Below, piece by piece: positions 56,252 to 64,000 of a stretch of DNA of 64,000 bases (position 1 is the stretch's first letter; each line of letters begins with the position of its first letter). A model generated the notes under the pieces. That model made no database searches, had not been told where the DNA came from, and saw nothing but the letters and a program-made list of their open reading frames with translations. A program made the translations under genes and the position numbers. Location of the stretch: contig NZ_CP188040.1 in NCBI RefSeq assembly GCF_049943125.1, positions 2,418,001 to 2,482,000 of the forward strand, written 5' to 3'. The stretch comes from JAEXZL01 sp049943125 (lineage in GTDB: Bacteria; Bacillota; Clostridia; Clostridiales; Clostridiaceae).

Positions 56252-58177
56252 ATGAACAATAATATCAACAAAAATAATAATAAAAACAGCAATAACAAAA
56301 AAAATAATGACGATCAAAATAAGAATAAATGGAAGTTTAATCTTATTTATGTAGGTATTGTATTAGTGATACTCTTGATTTTTAATAACGTTAGAGAGTC
56401 CATGTATACAGAAAAAATTAGATATGACGAATTTTTGGCTCTATTAAATAGCAATAAAATAGAAGAGGTTAAAATTTCCAGCGATAGGTTGGTGATAACT
56501 CCAAAGGAAGGCTCGGAGTATGGAAATAAGACTCTCTATACCGCCTATATTGGTGATGAAAAACTCGTGGATAGGCTTGATGCGGCTGATGTAAAATATT
56601 CTGGCCCTGATGCTAATAATTCCTTCATTCTCGAAATTCTTTTGGCTTATGCAGTACCCTTATTAATTTTCTTTTTCCTTGGAAGAATTATGTTTGGACG
56701 AATGGGTAAGAAGATGGGTGGAGGAGGAGTGATGTCCTTTGGAAAAAACACTGCAAAGCTCTATGCAGAAAGTGAAACAGGTATTACCTTCAAGGATGTA
56801 GCAGGACAGGAGGAAGCTAAGGAATCCTTAAGAGAAATAGTTGATTTTCTCCATGATCCTAAAAGATATACAGACATTGGTGCAAAGCTTCCTAAGGGAG
56901 CACTCCTCGTTGGTCCTCCTGGAACTGGTAAAACCTTATTAGCTAAAGCTGTGGCAGGAGAAGCACATGTTCCATTCTTCTCTCTATCTGGCTCAGATTT
57001 TGTTGAGATGTTTGTAGGTATGGGAGCTGCAAGAGTGAGAGATTTATTCAAGCAGGCTGAGGAAAAGTCCCCTTGTATAGTATTTATTGATGAAATAGAT
57101 GCCATCGGTAAGAGCAGAGATAATGCTATAAGCTCCAATGATGAAAGAGAGCAAACCTTAAATCAGCTCCTTTCAGAGATGGATGGCTTTGATGCCACTA
57201 AAGCAGTGGTTATTTTAGGAGCTACTAACAGACCAGAGGTTTTAGACAAAGCATTACTAAGACCAGGACGTTTTGATAGAAGAGTTATAGTAGATAGACC
57301 TGACTTAAAGGGTAGAGAAGATATATTAAAGGTTCATTCTAAGGGCGTAAAGATGGATAACTCCGTGGATCTAGGAGCAATTGCCAGGGCTACCCCTGGT
57401 GCTGTAGGAGCAGATCTTGCCAATATGATTAATGAAGCAGCCCTAAGAGCCGTTAGAGAAGGGCGTAAAATGGTTGTTCAAGAGGATTTAGAGGAATCTG
57501 TAGAGGTTATTCTTGCCGGTAAGGAAAAGAAGGACAGAATAATGTCACCTAAGGAAAAGAGAACAGTAGCCTTCCATGAGGTAGGTCATGCGCTGGTAGC
57601 TGCCTTATTAAAGAATACAGACCCAGTGCATAAGATAACTATTGTTCCAAGAACCATGGGTTCCTTAGGCTACACAATGCAGCTGCCAGAAGAAGATAAA
57701 TATCTTGTTTCTAAGGAAGAGATGCTGGATCAGATAACTGTTATGTTTGGCGGAAGAGCAGCAGAGGAGGTAGAGTTTAACAGCATATCTACCGGTGCCT
57801 CCAATGATATAGAAAGAGCCACACAAGCTGCAAGGAATATGGTAACCATATATGGAATGTCAGAGGAATTTGATATGATGGCACTAGAATCTGTAAGCAA
57901 TAGATATTTAGATGGAAGGCCTGTAAGAAACTGCAGTGATGAAACCTCCGCAAAGATTGATGAGGTTACCTTAAACATAATAAAAGGCTGTCATAAAAAG
58001 GCTATTGATCTTTTAGAAGAAAATAGAGTTCTTTTAAATGAGATTTCTGAAAGGCTTCTAGAAAAAGAAACCCTTCTTGGTGAAGAGTTTATGTCAATGG
58101 TTAGGGAATATCATAAAAGAGGAAGCCTTGAGCTAGCTTTTGATGAAAGCACTAGTGAAGCTAATAAAGAAGAATAA
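56252..58177 (+). CDS. ftsH: ATP-dependent zinc metalloprotease FtsH
   Basis: Membrane AAA+ protease degrading misfolded membrane and some regulatory proteins. The 641-residue product has two membrane segments (about 30-46 and 127-147), Walker A GPPGTGKT (221-228), Walker B IVFIDEIDAIG, SRH-region ATNRPEVLDKALLRPGR and the zinc motif HEVGH (442-446), with the third ligand in the following domain. It begins with an unusual asparagine-rich stretch (residues 2-25). The ribosome binding site is weak; AAGGGAG lies some 28 bases upstream. Confidence 0.96.
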   Translation: MNNNINKNNNKNSNNKKNNDDQNKNKWKFNLIYVGIVLVILLIFNNVRESMYTEKIRYDEFLALLNSNKIEEVKISSDRLVITPKEGSEYGNKTLYTAYIGDEKLVDRLDAADVKYSGPDANNSFILEILLAYAVPLLIFFFLGRIMFGRMGKKMGGGGVMSFGKNTAKLYAESETGITFKDVAGQEEAKESLREIVDFLHDPKRYTDIGAKLPKGALLVGPPGTGKTLLAKAVAGEAHVPFFSLSGSDFVEMFVGMGAARVRDLFKQAEEKSPCIVFIDEIDAIGKSRDNAISSNDEREQTLNQLLSEMDGFDATKAVVILGATNRPEVLDKALLRPGRFDRRVIVDRPDLKGREDILKVHSKGVKMDNSVDLGAIARATPGAVGADLANMINEAALRAVREGRKMVVQEDLEESVEVILAGKEKKDRIMSPKEKRTVAFHEVGHALVAALLKNTDPVHKITIVPRTMGSLGYTMQLPEEDKYLVSKEEMLDQITVMFGGRAAEEVEFNSISTGASNDIERATQAARNMVTIYGMSEEFDMMALESVSNRYLDGRPVRNCSDETSAKIDEVTLNIIKGCHKKAIDLLEENRVLLNEISERLLEKETLLGEEFMSMVREYHKRGSLELAFDESTSEANKEE

Positions 58178-58186
58178 TTTACATAA

Positions 58187-58209
58187 AACCCCGGTTTATC
58201 CGGGTTTTT
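58187..58209 (+). terminator. short terminator between ftsH and helD
   Basis: CCCGG (58190-58194) pairs with CCGGG (58200-58204), flanked by AA and TT, with a bulged C and followed by TTTTT. It is short and lies 19 bases from the helD start, so it may only partly separate the genes. Confidence 0.6.
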
Positions 58210-58228
58210 ATGCAGTTGGAGGTAGAAT

Positions 58229-60340
58229 ATGGATATATCCGTAAATAAGGATAGAGAGATGGATTTAGAGCTGTTAAAGCTTAAATTAACTCTTCAGGTA
58301 ATAGATAATGAGATATTGGTTTATCTTACAAAAAGGAAGGATATAGGCCAGTATATCCTGGATTATAGAAAAAAGGCACTGGAAGAATTTAAGGATGATG
58401 AAGATAAGATAGCGGAATACTTTGATCACGAACGCTTTGTAAAAGAAGAAGCCTACACTACTATCGATAGAAGATTAAAGGAGCTTACTACGTTAAAGGA
58501 GAGTCCTTATTTCGGAAGGATTGTATTTGAGGATAAGGAATATAATGAAGAAGAAAAGCTCTATATAGGACGATTTGGAGTTACTCCAGAGGGGAGCTAT
58601 GAACCAGAAATCGTTGACTGGAGAGCTCCTGTAGCTTCTCTCTTTTATAAAGGAAGCATAGGGAAATCAGAGTATAATTCACCCTCAGGACCCGTAGAGG
58701 TTGAAATTGAAGGCAGACGACAGTATATTATTAAAAAAGCAAAGCTCCTTGGGATGTTTGATTCAGAAATAGATGTTAAGGATGATATTCTACAGCTGGT
58801 ACTAAGCTCTAATTCTTCGGAAAAGCTAAAGGATATAATCATGACTCTTCAGAAGGAGCAGGATGATATAATAAGACAGCCTAGAGAGATATCAGTTGTG
58901 GTTAACGGGGTAGCTGGCAGCGGTAAGACTACTGTAGCCCTTCATAGAGTTGCATATCTTCTGTATAATTATAGAGAGATTTTGAAGGACAGGGTACTTG
59001 TTATAGGACCTAATGATATATTTTTAGAGTATATAGGCACAGTGCTTCCAAGCCTTGGAGAAACTGGGGTAAAGCAGACCACCTTCCATAGGTTCGCATT
59101 AGAGCTACTTAATATCTCTGAAGTAATGTCATTCAAGGATTATGCTGAGAGAATACTTCAAAAGGATGAGGATTTTTTAAGGAGAGCCGCCTATAAGAAT
59201 AGTGAGGCCTATTTAGAAGAATTGGATAAGAAGTTAGAAGAGATGAATGAGAGCTACTTTAAGCCTGAATCAGTATATTTTTCCGGTGAAGAAATTGTTT
59301 CCTTAAAGGAAGTAAAAGAGCTCTTTAATGTTCATTACTCTTATATGCCCTTGTTCAGAAGAAGTGAAAAGATAAAAAGAATACTTGTTTCAAAGCTTAA
59401 GGATAAAAGAGATGAGGAAGTAAGAAAGCTGAAGCTGGAGATAGAAGCCTATAAGAATAGCTTGACTTCAGAACAGCTTAAGATTGAAGAAAATAATATT
59501 GAATTTAATAGAAGACTTAGAATCCGAGGAATAATCCGTGAGGTTATGCACCAAAGAGATGTCCTGAATTCGTGGATTAACCCTGAGGATATAGTAGATA
59601 TATATAATGAGTTTAATAACAATCTTCCCTTAACTCAGGACGATTTAGCTCCAATCTTATATTTTTATTTAAAGCTTAAGGATATAAAATTTAAAGAGAA
59701 TATAAAGCATGTGGTTATAGATGAAGCTCAGGACTTAACAAGTCTTCAGCTTAGGCTCATAAAGGAGCTTACTAAAGCTACCTCCTACACTATTGTTGGA
59801 GATTATAATCAGAGGCTTATAGGTGTTGACTCAGCCCCTGCTATGAAGAATTTAAAAGAAATTTTTTCTGAGGCTTCACTTAAAGAGTTTTCTTTAAATA
59901 AGAGCTACAGGTCCACAGTGGAGATAATGGAATATGCAAATAGATATTTAAAAGAAGAAAAAATAGTTCCTATGGTTAGAAATGGTAGCTCTGTGAAGGA
60001 GCTAGCTATAGAGGGTGGGGAAGCCTTAGGATCTACCGTAGAGAAGATAATTAAGGAGTATAAGGATAAGGGACTTGAAAATATAGCTATTATTGCTCCT
60101 ACCCTTAGTGAAATTAAAGAAGCTGAAAAGGTGATTAAAGAAAACTATCATCTTACAGTAATTGATAGAGAAGAATTCATATATCAAGGTGGAGTAGTTA
60201 TGCTTCCTTCTTATTTTGCCAAAGGCTTAGAGTTTGATGGTGTAATAGTGTTAAATAAGATTTCAGCCTCTCCATCGGACCATATTAGGTATATTATGTG
60301 CACTAGGGCTCTCCATGAGCTTGCGGAAATCAGTTATTAG
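58229..60340 (+). CDS. helD: HelD-like RNA polymerase recycling helicase
   Basis: Superfamily I helicase-like ATPase that in Bacillus releases stalled RNA polymerase. The 703-residue product has a coiled-coil start, Walker A GVAGSGKTTVALHRVAYLL (GVAGSGKT at 227-234), VVIDEAQDLTSLQLRL of motif II, VGDYNQRLIG and late FAKGLEFDGVIVL and YIMCTRALHEL. It is about 70 residues shorter than Bacillus HelD. GGAGGTA precedes the ATG. Confidence 0.88.
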   Translation: MDISVNKDREMDLELLKLKLTLQVIDNEILVYLTKRKDIGQYILDYRKKALEEFKDDEDKIAEYFDHERFVKEEAYTTIDRRLKELTTLKESPYFGRIVFEDKEYNEEEKLYIGRFGVTPEGSYEPEIVDWRAPVASLFYKGSIGKSEYNSPSGPVEVEIEGRRQYIIKKAKLLGMFDSEIDVKDDILQLVLSSNSSEKLKDIIMTLQKEQDDIIRQPREISVVVNGVAGSGKTTVALHRVAYLLYNYREILKDRVLVIGPNDIFLEYIGTVLPSLGETGVKQTTFHRFALELLNISEVMSFKDYAERILQKDEDFLRRAAYKNSEAYLEELDKKLEEMNESYFKPESVYFSGEEIVSLKEVKELFNVHYSYMPLFRRSEKIKRILVSKLKDKRDEEVRKLKLEIEAYKNSLTSEQLKIEENNIEFNRRLRIRGIIREVMHQRDVLNSWINPEDIVDIYNEFNNNLPLTQDDLAPILYFYLKLKDIKFKENIKHVVIDEAQDLTSLQLRLIKELTKATSYTIVGDYNQRLIGVDSAPAMKNLKEIFSEASLKEFSLNKSYRSTVEIMEYANRYLKEEKIVPMVRNGSSVKELAIEGGEALGSTVEKIIKEYKDKGLENIAIIAPTLSEIKEAEKVIKENYHLTVIDREEFIYQGGVVMLPSYFAKGLEFDGVIVLNKISASPSDHIRYIMCTRALHELAEISY

Positions 60341-60347
60341 AAGAATA

Positions 60348-60386
60348 ATAGCAGAACCTTTATTAGGTTCTGCTATATATTTTTTT
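60348..60386 (+). terminator. terminator after helD
   Basis: ATAGCAGAACCT (60348-60359) pairs perfectly with AGGTTCTGCTAT (60365-60376) around a five-base loop, followed by ATATTTTTTT. The next gene is convergent. Confidence 0.93.
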
Positions 60387-60401
60387 ATATGTTTTTCCTA
60401 T

Positions 60402-61256
60402 TTATGAGGATGCCTTAATTTTATTTAGTTTTCTATAAGAGGAAGGTGACATGTTGTAATTCTTCTTAAATATTTGACAAAAATAAGATTGGTTAGTAAA
60501 GCCTACAGAGCTAGATATATTCATTATAGATAAATCCGTGGACTCGAGGAGATGAGCCGCTTCCTTTAAGCGCTTTGTAATCAAATAGCTGATAGGAGAA
60601 ACATTGAAGAAACGTCTAAAAATATGCACCAAATAAAATCTGCTCATGTGAGTCATTTCAGACAAGGAATCAAGAGTGATATTAGAGGAATAGTTATTAT
60701 CTATATAATTTTTTATATATGCACACTCCTTGCTGATATTTTCTGTTGAAGAAATTACAAGCCTTGTAGAGGTTCTTCTCACTATGTTGATAATTAATAG
60801 AAGTAATAGATTATGAGTTACCTCCTTGTACAGCTCGTCCTTTTCTCTAGCTTCCTTTAATAGTTTTTTTAAATAGAAGAGTACCTCATCCTTATAGCCT
60901 CTATAATTAAGTATGCTATATTCACCATAGCTATCATCTCCATCCTTAATATCTTGAAGGATTGCCATTCCCTCAATTCCCAGTACTATGTATTCTAATG
61001 GGTTTGAGTCTATGGAATACTCTGTATGAGATACATTAGCATTTACTATAACCAGGTCATCTTCTTTAACATCAAAGGTTTTATTATTAATCTGAAAATG
61101 TCCTCTTCCTTTTACTACGTAAAATAGCTCTGTAAATGGGTGTGAATGAAGAACGCTAAACCAATCACCTTCATATATGGAATGGCTTACATATAATAAA
61201 CTAGTATTAATTTTACGAAGGTCAGCATTCCTAAATTCATAAGTAATATTTGACAC
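60402..61256 (-). CDS. AraC-family regulator with cupin sensor domain
   Basis: The 284-residue product has an amino-terminal cupin (HSHPFTELFYVVKGRGHFQI) of about 100 residues and a carboxyl AraC DNA-binding pair of helix-turn-helix motifs: MSRFYLVHIFRRFFNVSPIS and VGFTNQSYFCQIFKKNYNMS. This AraC/cupin layout senses sugars. It is divergent from a sugar ABC importer 263 bases away, so it most likely activates it. Single-gene unit. Confidence 0.9.
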   Translation of the reverse strand: MSNITYEFRNADLRKINTSLLYVSHSIYEGDWFSVLHSHPFTELFYVVKGRGHFQINNKTFDVKEDDLVIVNANVSHTEYSIDSNPLEYIVLGIEGMAILQDIKDGDDSYGEYSILNYRGYKDEVLFYLKKLLKEAREKDELYKEVTHNLLLLLIINIVRRTSTRLVISSTENISKECAYIKNYIDNNYSSNITLDSLSEMTHMSRFYLVHIFRRFFNVSPISYLITKRLKEAAHLLESTDLSIMNISSSVGFTNQSYFCQIFKKNYNMSPSSYRKLNKIKASS

Positions 61257-61448
61257 TTTATCACTGCCCTTCTCAATGAAATAATTGTAGAGAGAACAAT
61301 TTTATTTTAACTAAACATAAGAATATTTTCAATATTTATATTTTTTTGAGGGTGATAAGTACTTTACCCTTTCACAAGTTTTAGTTATTTTTAGTTTTTA
61401 TAAATATAAAAAGCAATATACATAAAAATCTAAGCAACATACTTATAT

Positions 61449-61462
61449 TAAAAACGTTTACC
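61449..61462 (+). promoter_or_regulatory. possible catabolite response element
   Basis: TAAAAACGTTTACC resembles the cre consensus TGAAAACGTTTACA at 12 of 14 positions. It lies about seven bases upstream of a TATAAT at 61469-61474 that could be the -10 of the ABC importer genes, so CcpA binding there would repress. The rest of the 263-base gap to the AraC gene is A/T-rich with no other clear site. Confidence 0.45.
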
Positions 61463-61518
61463 TCAATATATAATTAATTTATTGATATACTAAAAATTAT
61501 AGTGGTGGAGGGAAGTAT

Positions 61519-62856
61519 ATGAAAAAGTTATTGGCATTAGTAACATCAGCGCTACTTATGGTAGGTGTTGTTGGATGCGGAGCAAATAATAATGATAGTT
61601 CAGCTGGTAATGATGAAAAGGTTCTAAAGATTGCAGGATTAGATGGTGGATATGGAAGAGAACATTGGGATGCACTGGCTAAAGCCTTTGAAGAAGATCA
61701 TGAGGGGGTTAAGGTAGAGCTTACCCTAGAAAAGAATATAGCTGAAATTTTAAGACCTCAGATTCAATCTGGAGATGTGCCAGATATAATTTATCTATCT
61801 GTTGGTTCAGAAGGTGGACTAACTGATACTCTTATTACTGAGAAGGCAATAGTTGATATTTCAGATCTATTAGATATGAAGGTGCCGGGAGAAGAGGTAA
61901 CTGTAGGAGAAAAGATTATACCAGGCTTTACTGATACATTGGTAACTAATCCTTATGGTGATGGAAAAACTTACTTAGCTCCATTATTCTACTCTCCTTG
62001 TGGCTTATTCTATAATGCATCACTTTTTGGAGAAGCTGGCTATGATAGCCCAGAAACCTTTGAAGAGATGTTTGCTTTAGGGGAAAAAGCTAAAAGTGAA
62101 GGCTCAGCTTTATTTACATATCCTACTACAGGATATTTTGATGCCTTTTTCTATGCTTTATTAAATGAAGTAGCAGGGGCTGAAACCTTTGCTAAGCTAA
62201 TGAACTATGATGTAGAGGCATGGAAAAGCGATGAAGTTAGACAAGCTTTTGATATAGTTGGAGAACTTGCAAAGTATACTCATGAAAATACTGTAGCACA
62301 GGCTAATGGTAATGACTTTACTAAAAATCAACAGCTAGTATTAGATAACAAGGCTTTATTTATTCCTAATGGAACCTGGCTTCCAGGGGAAATGAAGGAT
62401 GCACCTAGAGCTGATGGCTTTGAATGGGGCTTTACTGCATTACCAAAGGTAACTGAAGAAGGAGATTCTTATTCCTTTACCTTCTTTGAACAGATGTTTA
62501 TCCCTTCTGGTGCTGCCAATGAAGACTTAGCTAAAGAATTTATGGCTTATATGTATTCTGATGAAGCAGCAAAAACCATCTATGAGTTAGGTGGAGCTGT
62601 TCAGCCAATAACCACTGCTTCTTCCTTAATAGGAGAAGACGATCCTAACAAGCTTTATTACTCTGTTTATGATAATGGCGCTAAAGCTGCAATGGGTGGT
62701 TTTGCATCTGTAACTGCTGTAGAAGGTGTTGACCTAGTTAGTGCCGATGGAATCCTTTTTGGAACAATAAACTCTGTTGTTAATGGTACAAAGACTGTTT
62801 CAGAGTGGTATGACGAAGTAGTAAAGGCTGTAGAAGCTATAAGTGCAGCACAATAA
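61519..62856 (+). CDS. ABC transporter sugar-binding lipoprotein
   Basis: The 445-residue product starts with a signal ending VVGC (Cys20 lipid anchor) and is an extracellular solute-binding protein of the sugar (SBP family 1) type, with VPDIIYLSVGS, YFSPCGL-like (LFYSPCGLFYNASLFGEAG) and GTWLPGEMKD segments. The pattern resembles N-acetylglucosamine/chitobiose-binding proteins (NgcE), but the sugar is not certain. GGAGGGAAG precedes the ATG. A hairpin follows before the permease genes, which is common where binding protein is made in excess. Confidence 0.9.
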   Translation: MKKLLALVTSALLMVGVVGCGANNNDSSAGNDEKVLKIAGLDGGYGREHWDALAKAFEEDHEGVKVELTLEKNIAEILRPQIQSGDVPDIIYLSVGSEGGLTDTLITEKAIVDISDLLDMKVPGEEVTVGEKIIPGFTDTLVTNPYGDGKTYLAPLFYSPCGLFYNASLFGEAGYDSPETFEEMFALGEKAKSEGSALFTYPTTGYFDAFFYALLNEVAGAETFAKLMNYDVEAWKSDEVRQAFDIVGELAKYTHENTVAQANGNDFTKNQQLVLDNKALFIPNGTWLPGEMKDAPRADGFEWGFTALPKVTEEGDSYSFTFFEQMFIPSGAANEDLAKEFMAYMYSDEAAKTIYELGGAVQPITTASSLIGEDDPNKLYYSVYDNGAKAAMGGFASVTAVEGVDLVSADGILFGTINSVVNGTKTVSEWYDEVVKAVEAISAAQ

Positions 62857-62873
62857 TAAGATATTTAACTAGT

Positions 62874-62903
62874 CACGATGGTATTAGCCATCGTGGCTCT
62901 TTT
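62874..62903 (+). terminator. partial terminator between binding protein and permease
   Basis: CACGATGG (62874-62881) pairs perfectly with CCATCGTG (62888-62895) around a six-base loop, followed by GCTCTTTT. It lies inside the operon and probably makes expression of the permeases lower than of the binding protein, or protects the upstream mRNA. Confidence 0.7.
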
Positions 62904-62918
62904 AAGAGGAGGTAAAGA

Positions 62919-63809
62919 GTGAAAAATAAAGGAAATAATCTTTTTATAGGGATTTGCTTGGCTCCAGCAGTAATTCTATTTGGAGTTTTTATGGTTTATC
63001 CTACACTTAATGTATTTAGAATGTCCTTGTATAAGTGGGGAGGGCTTACAGCAAATAAGACCTTTGTTGGGTTTAACAATTTTAAGATAATACTTAAGGA
63101 TATGAATTTCTTGAGGTCCTTTCAAAATACTCTTTTTCTCATTGTGGTGGTAACTATCGTTACCCTATCTCTAGCAATAATTATTGCTGCCATATTAGTT
63201 AAGGAGAATATTAAGGGACAAAATTTCTATAGAGTTATATTTTATATACCTAACATTCTTTCAGTCGTAGTAATATCTTCTATCTTTTCTGCTATATATG
63301 ATCCAAGCATGGGCCTCTTAAATGGATTATTCAGGCTATTTAGCGGGGAAGGCTATAAGAGTATTCAGTTTCTCGGAAACCAGGGGATAGTTATTTATTC
63401 AATAGCTGGAGCTATGATCTGGCAGGCTATTGGTTATTATATGGTAATGTATATGGCAAGCATGAGCTCTATACCAGTACATCTATACGAGGCTGCAGAT
63501 TTAGAAGGAGCAGGAAGGATAAAGCAGTTCTTTTCCATAACATTGCCACTGGTATGGAACACCGTTAGAACAACCCTGACCTTTTTTGTAATAAGTACTA
63601 TAAATTTAAGCTTCCTTTTTGTAAAGGTAATGACTGGAGGAGGACCTGATGGAGCCTCTGAGGTATTCCTCAGCTATTTATATAAGCAAGCTTATAATAA
63701 TGCAAGCTATGGATATGGAATGGCTATAGGAGTTGTGGTATTTCTCTTTTCCTTTGCTTTATCTGCAATAATTAATAAAGCAACCAAGAGAGATGTAATA
63801 CAGTATTAG
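62919..63809 (+). CDS. sugar ABC transporter permease (MalF type)
   Basis: The 296-residue product has about six membrane segments, beginning with LFIGICLAPAVILFGVFMVY. The EAA loop, EAADLEGAGRIKQFFSITLPL, contacts the ATPase and marks the carbohydrate permease family. GTG start follows AGGAGGTAAAG. It pairs with the second permease immediately downstream. No ATPase gene is in the window; clostridia often use a shared MsmK-type ATPase. Confidence 0.92.
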   Translation: MKNKGNNLFIGICLAPAVILFGVFMVYPTLNVFRMSLYKWGGLTANKTFVGFNNFKIILKDMNFLRSFQNTLFLIVVVTIVTLSLAIIIAAILVKENIKGQNFYRVIFYIPNILSVVVISSIFSAIYDPSMGLLNGLFRLFSGEGYKSIQFLGNQGIVIYSIAGAMIWQAIGYYMVMYMASMSSIPVHLYEAADLEGAGRIKQFFSITLPLVWNTVRTTLTFFVISTINLSFLFVKVMTGGGPDGASEVFLSYLYKQAYNNASYGYGMAIGVVVFLFSFALSAIINKATKRDVIQY

Positions 63810-63821
63810 AAGGGGGATATT

Positions 63822-64000
63822 ATGAAAAGCAATAAGATGAAATCAGTAGATAAGTTATATAAGGCTTTTATATATGTTGCCCTCATTACTCTGGCAATAA
63901 CTATAATAGTTCCTGTTTTATGGGTCTTTATGGCTTCAATAAAAGAAAATGTAGAGTTTTACGGCAATCCTTGGGCACTTCCTAAGGGCTTCTATTTCCA
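63822..64000 (+). CDS. second sugar ABC permease (MalG type), partial
   Basis: An ATG at 63822 behind AAGGGGG opens a frame that runs off the window. It begins MKSNKMKSVDKLYKAFIYVA, contains a first membrane segment (ALITLAITIIVPVLWVFMAS) and the IKENVEFYGNPWALPKG segment typical of the second permease of sugar importers. About 59 residues are visible; the full protein should be about 275-280. Confidence 0.88.
   Translation, partial: MKSNKMKSVDKLYKAFIYVALITLAITIIVPVLWVFMASIKENVEFYGNPWALPKGFYF

Overview
This window is one contiguous chromosomal segment from a low-GC, anaerobic Firmicute of the Clostridium type. The evidence is the S10/spc/alpha ribosomal protein order running directly into ecfA1-ecfA2-ecfT-truA-rplM-rpsI, AGGAGG-type ribosome binding sites before nearly every gene, A/T-rich codons, and a complete methylaspartate (glutamate mutase) fermentation cluster. 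No rRNA, tRNA, insertion sequence, phage gene or CRISPR array was seen. The window starts in the last codons of rpsC and ends inside a sugar ABC permease gene.

Layout. 1-16.1 kb: rplP to rpsI, with secY, adk, map, a KOW-domain gene, infA and rpmJ. A consensus promoter and a folded leader precede rpsM, and a textbook TTGACA-17-TATAAT promoter precedes rplM. Two terminators close the block. 16.3-24.2 kb: unrelated housekeeping genes (PHP phosphatase, Rsm22-type methyltransferase, DNA alkyl transferase, MFS transporter, Na/phosphate cotransporter, amidase, DUF3048-like protein). 24.3-35.2 kb: an eleven-gene operon led by its own GntR regulator. It encodes glutamate mutase (glmS, glmL, glmE), methylaspartate ammonia-lyase, a two-subunit fumarase-like mesaconase, and a citrate-lyase-like citramalate lyase (citD, citE, citF) with its ligase (citC). 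Together these convert glutamate through 3-methylaspartate, mesaconate and citramalate to acetate, pyruvate and ammonia. A bidirectional terminator ends it.

35.2-40.2 kb: a YitT-family membrane protein and a sigma-54 activator lie divergent from ptsI. The activator carries an N-terminal HPr-like domain that keeps the phosphorylatable His15. The region between it and ptsI holds a perfect sigma-54 -24/-12 promoter facing ptsI and three copies of the inverted repeat TTGATA-N5-TATCA. This is the most distinctive regulatory system in the window: an HPr-like sensor apparently controlling the gene for the enzyme that phosphorylates HPr.

40.3-60.4 kb: hisS, transketolase, a nucleotide-sugar epimerase-like protein, a DUF3867-like protein, a CapA lipoprotein, an ECF sigma factor with a large membrane anti-sigma factor, a 2-hydroxyacid dehydrogenase, a second amidase, dapF, a lysine riboswitch controlling lysA, DUF3006, signal peptidase, a PepV-type dipeptidase, ftsH and helD. 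60.4-64 kb: an AraC regulator divergent from a sugar ABC importer (binding lipoprotein and two permeases, the last cut by the window end). Most genes have clear family assignments. The least certain points are the substrate of the MFS and ABC transporters and the roles of the small hypothetical proteins.
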